DNA of 12,854 nucleotides, taken from NCBI GenBank assembly GCA_021812735.1, contig JAKAMV010000192.1, positions 1-12,854 on the forward strand. Direction: 5' to 3'. A program made the translations under genes and the position numbers. This stretch comes from Chloroflexota bacterium. GTDB lineage: Bacteria > Chloroflexota > Limnocylindria > Limnocylindrales > CSP1-4. Every line of letters starts with the position of its first letter. The first letter of the stretch is position 1. Positions 8,185 to 12,854 of this stretch are shown here, piece after piece. The notes under the pieces are model-generated. The model saw only the letters and a list, made by a program, of their open reading frames with translations. It was not told the origin of the DNA and did not search any database.

Positions 8185-9447
8185 TCAGTCGCCGTCGTAG
8201 CGCTTGAAGATCACCGCTCCATTGTGCCCGCCCAGCCCGACATTGTCGGAGAGGGCGTAGCGGATGCGCATGGGCCGCGCGACCGGCGAGATGTCGAGCT
8301 GGATTTCGGGGTCCGGATCCCGGTAGTTGATCGTGGGCGGCACCACCTGGTGGTAGACGCTGAGCACGGTGGCGAGCCCCTCGAAGGAGCCGGCCGCGCC
8401 CATCATGTGGCCCGTCATCGACTTGGTCGCGCTGATCGCGATCTCGGCCGCGTGGTCGCCGAAGACCCGATGGATGGCCTGGGCCTCGGCCAGGTCGCCG
8501 AGCGTGGTGGAGGTACCGTGTGGGTTGATCATGTCGACCTCCTCGGCCGGGACCCCGCGCCGGTCGAGCGCCATCTGCATCGCGCGCGCTACGCCGTCGC
8601 CGCCCTCGATCGGCTGGATCAGGTCCCACGCGTCGTTGGTGGAGCCGTATCCGACCACTTCCGCGTAGATCTTCGCGCCGCGTGCCTTCGCGATCTCGAG
8701 GTCCTCGAGCATCAGTGCCGCCGCGCCCTCGCCGAGGATGAAGCCGTTGCGGGTCAGGTCGAAGGGCCGCGACACCGTCTGCAGCGGCTCGCCGGGCCGG
8801 GGCGTGCCGATGCCGCGCATGTTGCCGAATCCGACCCAGACCATCTCGTAGATCGGCGACTCGGTCGATCCCGCGATCACCGCCGTACAGTCGCCGCGGC
8901 GGATGGCCTCGGCCGCCTCGCCGATCGAGTGGGTGCCGGTCGAGCACGCGGTGACGACCGCCATGTTGTGGCCGCGGATGCCGGTCTCGATGGCGATTTG
9001 GCCGGAGGCCGTGTCGACGAGCATGTTCGCGATGAAGAAGGGGCTGACGAGCCGGGGGCCCTTCTTGTCCCAGATCTCCTTGTTGTCCATCATCAGCTTC
9101 GGCTCGCCGGCGCCCGAGGCGAAGATGATCCCGATGTCGTCGCGGTTGGCCGGGGTCACCTCGATGCCGGAGTCCGCCAGGGCCTGTTTGGCGGCCGCGA
9201 CGGCGAACTGCACGTTGAGGCCGGTACGGCGCGCCGCCTTGAAGTCCATCCACTCGCGGGGGTCGAAGTTCTTGACCTCGCCCGCCGCGTTGGCCTCGTA
9301 GGCCGATGCGTCGAAGCGGGTGATGGGGCCGATGCCGCTGCAGCCGCCGACCAGGTTGCTCCAGACGGTGTCGACGTCGTTGCCGATCGGGCTGATGACG
9401 CCGAGGCCGGTGACGACGACGCGGCGGTTGTAGTCAGGGCGACGCAT
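8185..9447 (-). CDS. fabF: Beta-ketoacyl-ACP synthase II family (first ketosynthase of the cluster)
   Basis: This is a 420-residue elongating ketosynthase of type II fatty-acid synthesis. The catalytic residues are present: C168 in TACSTGTH, H310 in NPHGTST, K342 and H347 in TKSMTGH. The nucleophile context is classical FabF. Two parts depart from the family: the loop near residues 109-122 reads FASGAGEPKLMMDN where a Gly-Gly-Leu motif is usual, and the C-terminal gatekeeper loop reads NVGLGGHNG, with Leu for the usual Phe and His for Thr. These line the acyl pocket in known structures, so chain-length or branching preference may differ; that is inference. The ATG at 9447 has a GAGGAGA-type ribosome-binding site (9458-9464) about ten bases upstream. 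It lies 51 bases after fabD, consistent with one transcript. Confidence 0.95.
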   Translation of the reverse strand: MRRPDYNRRVVVTGLGVISPIGNDVDTVWSNLVGGCSGIGPITRFDASAYEANAAGEVKNFDPREWMDFKAARRTGLNVQFAVAAAKQALADSGIEVTPANRDDIGIIFASGAGEPKLMMDNKEIWDKKGPRLVSPFFIANMLVDTASGQIAIETGIRGHNMAVVTACSTGTHSIGEAAEAIRRGDCTAVIAGSTESPIYEMVWVGFGNMRGIGTPRPGEPLQTVSRPFDLTRNGFILGEGAAALMLEDLEIAKARGAKIYAEVVGYGSTNDAWDLIQPIEGGDGVARAMQMALDRRGVPAEEVDMINPHGTSTTLGDLAEAQAIHRVFGDHAAEIAISATKSMTGHMMGAAGSFEGLATVLSVYHQVVPPTINYRDPDPEIQLDISPVARPMRIRYALSDNVGLGGHNGAVIFKRYDGD

Positions 9448-9498
9448 GGTGCAGGGTTCTCCTCGGAATGGGATGAGCGGACCGGTGCGGCGGAAGGT

Positions 9499-10488
9499 TC
9501 AACTGGTCGGTGCTGCCGCGGAGCGCACGTCAGGCACCAGGGCGGGGATGGCAAGCCGGCCCGGGGCCTCCGGGTCGTCGAGGGCGAGGGCCGTGGCGTC
9601 GGGCGCGATGCGCTTCACGAGCCCTGTGAGGACCCGACCTGGTCCCACCTCGACGAACGTGGTCACGCCGGCCGCCACCATGGTGCGCACCGCGGCGACC
9701 CAGTCGACGCCCGCGGTGAGGTGTTCGATCAGCTCGGCGCGGCAGGCATCGCCGGTGGTGAGGCGATGGGCGTCCGCGTTCGCGAGCAGCGGCACAGCGG
9801 GGTCGCGGAAGGGGACGTCGGCGAGGGCCGCGCGCATGCCGGCCGCCGCCTCCGCCATCAGCGGCGAGTGGGCCGCCACGCTGACGGGCAACTGCACCGC
9901 GCGGCGGGCGCCGAGTCCCTTCGCGGCGACCACCGCCGCCTCGACGGCGCCCCGCTCGCCACTGACGACGATCTGGCCGGGCGAGTTCCGATTCGCGATC
10001 GTGAAGATGCCGGCGCGACGGGCCGCCGCCTCGAGCTCTGGCAGTCGGCTGTCGTCGAGGCCGATGATCGCGGCCATCGCCCCCTCGCGCCCTTGCCCCG
10101 AGGCCTGCATGAGTCGTCCACGTTCGCGGACGAGCCGCACGCCGTCCCCGAGCGAGATGACGGCCGCCGCCACCATCGCGCTGTATTGGCCCATCGAGTG
10201 GCCGGCGTAGTAGGCGGCAGCGAGAGGCGGGTCGCCGGCGGCAGCGCGCCGTGCCTCGAGCGCACGCAGGTACGCGATCGAGGTCGCGAGGAGGGCGGGC
10301 TGCGCGTTCTCGGTGCGATCCAGGTCGGCCGCCTCGCCCGACCAGGCCAGGTCGGAGAGCGGTTCCCCGAGGGCAGCGTCGGCTTCTGCGAAGACCGCCG
10401 CAGCGGCCGGGGACGCTTCCGCCAATGCCTTGCCCATGCCGACGTACTGCGAGCCCTGGCCGGGAAAGACGAACGCGAGGCTGCCCAT
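9499..10488 (-). CDS. fabD: Malonyl-CoA:ACP transacylase
   Basis: FabD transfers malonyl from CoA to acyl carrier protein, supplying the elongation unit used by the two ketosynthases downstream. The protein is 329 residues from the ATG at 10488, close to the usual ~310. It begins with the typical LAFVFPGQGSQ (residues 4-14). The nucleophile S98 sits in GHSMGQYSA (family usual GHSLGEYSA, so Glu is replaced by Gln at 101). R123 in VRERGRLMQ matches the arginine that binds the malonyl carboxylate, and H207 in VAAHSPLM matches the catalytic histidine. An upstream in-frame start at 10557 would add 23 unrelated residues and is rejected. The ribosome-binding site GGGAGG (10492-10497) sits only about three bases from the ATG. 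It is the first gene of the minus-strand fab block and divergent from the MarR-family gene. Confidence 0.96.
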   Translation of the reverse strand: MGSLAFVFPGQGSQYVGMGKALAEASPAAAAVFAEADAALGEPLSDLAWSGEAADLDRTENAQPALLATSIAYLRALEARRAAAGDPPLAAAYYAGHSMGQYSAMVAAAVISLGDGVRLVRERGRLMQASGQGREGAMAAIIGLDDSRLPELEAAARRAGIFTIANRNSPGQIVVSGERGAVEAAVVAAKGLGARRAVQLPVSVAAHSPLMAEAAAGMRAALADVPFRDPAVPLLANADAHRLTTGDACRAELIEHLTAGVDWVAAVRTMVAAGVTTFVEVGPGRVLTGLVKRIAPDATALALDDPEAPGRLAIPALVPDVRSAAAPTS

Positions 10489-10637
10489 GCTCCTCCCTCT
10501 GCGACACGGGCGTCGCGCCACGGATAGGGGGGCGGCGTCGGCCACGTGTGTCAACACGGTACCAGCGGTGACGGGCAGAACGCGGCATTCGTGTGTGTCG
10601 CTGCACAGATCGGCCCCGGACGCGCTACCCTCCAGCT
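10489..10637. promoter_or_regulatory. Divergent control region between fabD and the MarR-family gene
   Basis: This 149-base region separates fabD (minus) from the regulator gene (plus). Towards fabD there is an exact TTGACA (minus strand, 10554-10549), but the nearest -10-like TATCCG (10526-10521) is 22 bases away, beyond normal spacing. Towards the regulator, TGCACA (10602-10607) and TACCCT (10626-10631) are 18 bases apart and would give a very short leader before the ATG at 10638. An inverted repeat and a direct repeat (listed separately) overlap these elements. An autoregulated divergent promoter is plausible, since MarR proteins often bind such sites, but this is not shown by sequence alone. 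Confidence 0.45.
10545..10558. promoter_or_regulatory. Candidate operator: inverted repeat over the fabD-side TTGACA
   Basis: CGTGT, a 4-base spacer (GTCA), then ACACG form a perfect 5-bp dyad that contains most of the TTGACA directed at fabD. Its 7-base core GTGTGTC (10546-10552) recurs at 10593-10599, next to the regulator-side promoter. The pattern fits a regulator binding both promoters, but the arms are short. Confidence 0.35.
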
Positions 10638-11180
10638 ATGGATCTGTCACGTATCGCGGGCAGCGCCCGATCGGAAGAGGTGATGAGCCGCGTGGTGGAG
10701 GCGGCGGGCGCCGAGCTGCAGAATCCCCGCCAGCTCTCGGACCGCATCGCGATGGGCCGAGCGCTCTGGCGTGAACTGGTGATCGGGTTCGCCGGCCAAC
10801 TGGCCGAACTGCGTTTGGGCTTCACGCAGCTCGCCGCGCTCTATGCCGTGGCTGGGGCCGTCACCGTGACCGTCGGCGAGCTGGCTGGATATCTCGGCCG
10901 GTCACCGTCTGCGACGAGCCGAATCGTCACCGGGCTCGAGCGTCGTGGGTTGCTGGTGCGCCAGGAGGAACAGGCCGATCGGCGCGAGCGGACACTGACC
11001 CTCACCGAGGCCGGCGCCGCGCTGCTCGGCCAGGTGGATCGGGCGCGCGCCGAACAGTTCCTGGCCGTGGTCCGCCCGCTGCCCGCCGCGGAGCGGGCGC
11101 TCGTCGCGATGGGGGTGGCAGCGCTCGCCGAGCGGGCGATCACCCGGCGCGGGAAACTGATCAAGGCGACGTCGGCGTAG
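10638..11180 (+). CDS. MarR-family transcriptional regulator
   Basis: This is a DNA-binding regulator of 180 residues. The winged helix-turn-helix spans about residues 61-130: FTQLAALYAV, then VGELAGYLGRSPSATSRIVTGLERRGLL with the recognition helix at ~89-103, and the wing with the MarR signature D114-R115-R116 followed by LTLTEAG (120-126). The flanking N- and C-terminal helices would form the dimer interface. No cysteine occurs in the protein, so cysteine-based redox sensing is unlikely; the ligand is unknown. The ATG at 10638 is chosen because the protein looks natural from there and a promoter-like TACCCT lies just upstream; an in-frame upstream start at 10593 would overlap that element. 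It is divergent from fabD, so it may control fatty-acid synthesis, as the MarR protein FabT does in streptococci. That role is inferred from position only. Confidence 0.9.
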   Translation: MDLSRIAGSARSEEVMSRVVEAAGAELQNPRQLSDRIAMGRALWRELVIGFAGQLAELRLGFTQLAALYAVAGAVTVTVGELAGYLGRSPSATSRIVTGLERRGLLVRQEEQADRRERTLTLTEAGAALLGQVDRARAEQFLAVVRPLPAAERALVAMGVAALAERAITRRGKLIKATSA

Positions 11181-11201
11181 TCGGGCGCGTCGCATCCGCT
11201 C

Positions 11202-11343
11202 ATGCCGCACCCGCTCTGGCCGCTCTTCGACCTCAGGATCGCAACGCCCCGCCTGGTGCTCCGGCCGCCTCGAGCTAGGCGGTGTGACAGGGGGACGCGG
11301 GCACGTGGCGGAGGGCCGCATGCCCGCCCCGGGAACGGGGTGA
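11202..11343 (+). pseudogene. Remnant of a GNAT-family N-acetyltransferase gene (5' end only)
   Basis: From the ATG at 11202 the frame encodes HPLWPLFDLRIATPRLVLRPP, which matches the usual N-terminus of RimJ-type GNAT acetyltransferases. After about 24 residues (near 11270) the frame turns Arg/Gly-rich and unlike the family. In the neighbouring frame a stretch reading VAEGRMPAPGTG, ending at a stop codon at 11341-11343, could be frameshifted remains of the following region. No acetyl-CoA-binding motif follows, and ilvD begins in antisense at 11367. I read this as a decayed or truncated gene; a short chance resemblance cannot be excluded. Confidence 0.45.
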
Positions 11344-11351
11344 CCGGCGGG
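11323..11351. terminator. Hairpin-forming region between the MarR-family gene and ilvD
   Basis: CCCCG (11327-11331), a GGAA loop and CGGGG (11336-11340) form a tight hairpin. A competing pair, CCCGCC at 11323-11328 and GGCGGG at 11346-11351, overlaps it. It lies between two convergent genes, where a bidirectional terminator is expected, but there is no T-tract. Confidence 0.3.
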
Positions 11352-11366
11352 TGGCGACGCCCGCGG

Positions 11367-12854
11367 TCAGGCGCGCGTCGGGCTCGGGGAGCGCCTCGCC
11401 GCCGGGTCCGTGATCGCGCCCTCGCTGGCTGACGAGACGAGCGCGACGTACTTGGCGAAGACGCCGTTCCGGTACTTCGGCGCGGGCGGCGTCCAGGCCG
11501 CGCGGCGCCGCTCGAGTTCGTCCGCGGGGACCTCCAGGTCGAGCGTGTGCCGGTCCACGTCGATGGCGATCGTGTCGCCGTCCTGCACCAACGCGATCGG
11601 CCCGCCGAGGGCCGCCTCCGGTGCGACGTGGCCGACCATCAGCCCGTGCGTGGCGCCGCTGAACCGGCCATCGGTGAGCAGCGCGACGCTGTCGTCGAGT
11701 TTCGCGCCGGCCAGGGCCGCGGTGACGTGCAGCATCTCACGCATGCCGGGCCCGCCCGCCGGTCCCTCGTAGCGGATCACGATGCACTCACCGGGCCGGA
11801 TCCGCTGCCGCTTCACCTCGGCGAAGCAGGCCTCCTCCGAGTCGAAGACGCGGGCGGGGCCGCGGAACTGACGTCGCTCGTGGCCGGCGAGCTTGATCAC
11901 GCAGCCGTCGGGGGCGAGCGACCCATGCAGGATCGTCAGGCCTCCGCGTTCCTTGAGCGGACGCTCGATGGGCCGGACCACATCCTGTCCCGGCGTCTCC
12001 TGCACGGCGGCCGCGATCTGGGCGATGGTGCGGCCGTCCACGGTGCGCGCGTCGCCGTGGAGGAGGCCGCGCTTCAGCAGCTCGCGCATGACGAGGGCGA
12101 CCCCGCCGGCGCGGTAGATGTCGAGCGCGACATAGCGCCCGCCGGGGACGAGGTCGGCCAGGATGGGGGTGCGGTCGGCGATCTCGCCGAAGTCGTCGAT
12201 GGCGAGGGGAACCCCGAACTCGCGGGCGATCGCGAGCAGGTGCAGCACGCCGTTCGTCGAGCCGCCGGTCGCGGCGACCGAGGCGACGGCGTTCTCCAGG
12301 GCCTGGCGGGTGATGATCGAGCTGGGCCGGACGTTCTCGCGGACCAGTCTGACGGCGAGCTCGCCCGTGCGGCGCGCGGCCTCGAGCTTCTCGGGGAAGG
12401 GGGCGGGGATCCCGTTGAGCCCGGCGGGGGAGATGCCAAGGAACTCGAGCGCGGTGCTCATCGTGTTGGCGGTGAACTGGCCGCCGCACGCGCCTGCGCC
12501 AGGGCAGGCCACGTTCTCGAGCTCCCAGAGGTCCTGGCCGCTCATGGTGCCGGCTTCGTACGCTCCGACGGCCTCGAAGACGGACTGCACGGTGACGTCG
12601 CGGCCGCGGAAGCTGCCTGGCAGGATGGTGCCGTTGTAGAGGACGACGCCCGGGATGTCGAGGCGACCGAGGGCCATCACGGCGCCGGGGATCGTCTTGT
12701 CGCAGCCGACCAGGCAGACGAGGCCGTCGAAGAGGTGGCCGCGGGCGACCAGCTCGATCGAGTCGGCGATCACTTCGCGGCTGACGAGGCTCGCCTTCAT
12801 GCCCTCGGTGCCCATGGCGACGCCGTCGCTGACGGCGATGGTGTCGAACTCCAT
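11367..12854 (-). CDS. ilvD: Dihydroxy-acid dehydratase (5' partial)
   Basis: IlvD dehydrates 2,3-dihydroxy-3-methylbutanoate and its methylpentanoate homologue to the 2-keto acids in valine, isoleucine, leucine and pantothenate synthesis, using an Fe-S cluster and Mg2+. The visible 495 residues start at the last base of the window with [19 protein letters not shown], which is an internal family motif; roughly the first 80-90 residues, including the first cluster cysteine, lie outside. Numbering from that Met, C51 in VGCDKTIPG and C123 in CPGAGACGG are the other two cluster cysteines, and K53 is the lysine that is carbamylated in known structures. The C-terminal region has [20 protein letters not shown], a strongly conserved family block. 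The CPGAGACGG form is typical of the [2Fe-2S] type rather than the E. coli [4Fe-4S] type. The gene is convergent with the MarR-family gene and seems unrelated to the fab block. Confidence 0.97.
   Translation of the reverse strand: MEFDTIAVSDGVAMGTEGMKASLVSREVIADSIELVARGHLFDGLVCLVGCDKTIPGAVMALGRLDIPGVVLYNGTILPGSFRGRDVTVQSVFEAVGAYEAGTMSGQDLWELENVACPGAGACGGQFTANTMSTALEFLGISPAGLNGIPAPFPEKLEAARRTGELAVRLVRENVRPSSIITRQALENAVASVAATGGSTNGVLHLLAIAREFGVPLAIDDFGEIADRTPILADLVPGGRYVALDIYRAGGVALVMRELLKRGLLHGDARTVDGRTIAQIAAAVQETPGQDVVRPIERPLKERGGLTILHGSLAPDGCVIKLAGHERRQFRGPARVFDSEEACFAEVKRQRIRPGECIVIRYEGPAGGPGMREMLHVTAALAGAKLDDSVALLTDGRFSGATHGLMVGHVAPEAALGGPIALVQDGDTIAIDVDRHTLDLEVPADELERRRAAWTPPAPKYRNGVFAKYVALVSSASEGAITDPAARRSPSPTRA

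Noticed and set aside
8078..9253. In-frame upstream extension of the second ketosynthase, giving a protein of over 800 residues.
   Set aside because: The extension overlaps the first ketosynthase in a different frame and is low-complexity. A strong ribosome-binding site and the normal N-terminus fix the start at 8077.
8224..10527. A 767-codon plus-strand open frame opposite fabD and the first ketosynthase gene.
   Set aside because: It has no family resemblance, is rich in Arg, Gly, Asp and His, and lies opposite well-conserved genes.
12852..12854. ATG at the right edge as the start of ilvD.
   Set aside because: The residues after it form a conserved internal block of IlvD that normally lies about 80-90 residues in, so the methionine is internal.
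1..12854. Possible tRNA genes, CRISPR arrays, insertion sequences or a phage or defence system.
   Set aside because: I saw no cloverleaf-like sequence, no regularly spaced repeats, no transposase or integrase motifs and no terminal inverted repeats; apart from the GNAT remnant, the genes identified are chromosomal types of uniform composition.

Overview
The window is a very GC-rich (clearly well above 60% G+C) stretch of bacterial chromosome, packed with housekeeping genes. Strong G/C third-position bias, GTG starts, a [2Fe-2S]-type dihydroxy-acid dehydratase and a cysteinyl-tRNA synthetase with an HVGN form of the HIGH motif suggest a high-GC Chloroflexota or Actinobacteriota lineage. I lean towards Chloroflexota, but this is inference; there is no rRNA or other marker to settle it.

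Layout from left to right. (1) Bases 1-2571, plus strand: the 3' part of a Cu+-exporting P1B-type ATPase, with an added ninth membrane helix and a C-terminal cupredoxin-like domain. (2) Bases 2599-4254, minus strand: cysteinyl-tRNA synthetase, convergent with the ATPase and only 27 bases from it. (3) Bases 4493-4996, plus strand: a hot-dog-fold acyl-CoA thioesterase, divergent from cysS across a 238-base gap. (4) Bases 5060-10488, minus strand: a co-directional block transcribed as fabD, a first ketosynthase gene (at 8185-9447), a second ketosynthase gene (at 6809-8077), then a CapA-like lipoprotein. (5) Bases 10638-11180, plus strand: a MarR-family regulator, divergent from fabD across 149 bases that hold promoter-like and repeat elements. 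(6) Bases 11202-11343: a decayed start of a GNAT acetyltransferase gene. (7) Bases 11367-12854, minus strand: ilvD, whose 5' end lies outside the window.

Functionally, the centre is a type II fatty-acid synthesis cluster: FabD loads malonyl onto acyl carrier protein and two ketosynthases of different active-site character elongate the chain. acpP, fabG and fabH are not in the window. The divergent MarR regulator is placed to control the cluster, as FabT (also MarR-type) does in streptococci. The thioesterase may act on acyl-CoA or acyl-ACP but is not in the same transcription unit. CopA, CysS and IlvD are separate housekeeping functions (copper efflux, translation, branched-chain amino acid synthesis).

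I found no mobile element, CRISPR array, tRNA, rRNA or convincing new multi-gene system. The most interesting leads are the CopA-cupredoxin fusion whose copper site has lost its cysteine, the CapA-like lipoprotein with several metal-ligand positions replaced, and the two unlike ketosynthases next to a divergent regulator. No gene-free stretch exceeds 300 bases.
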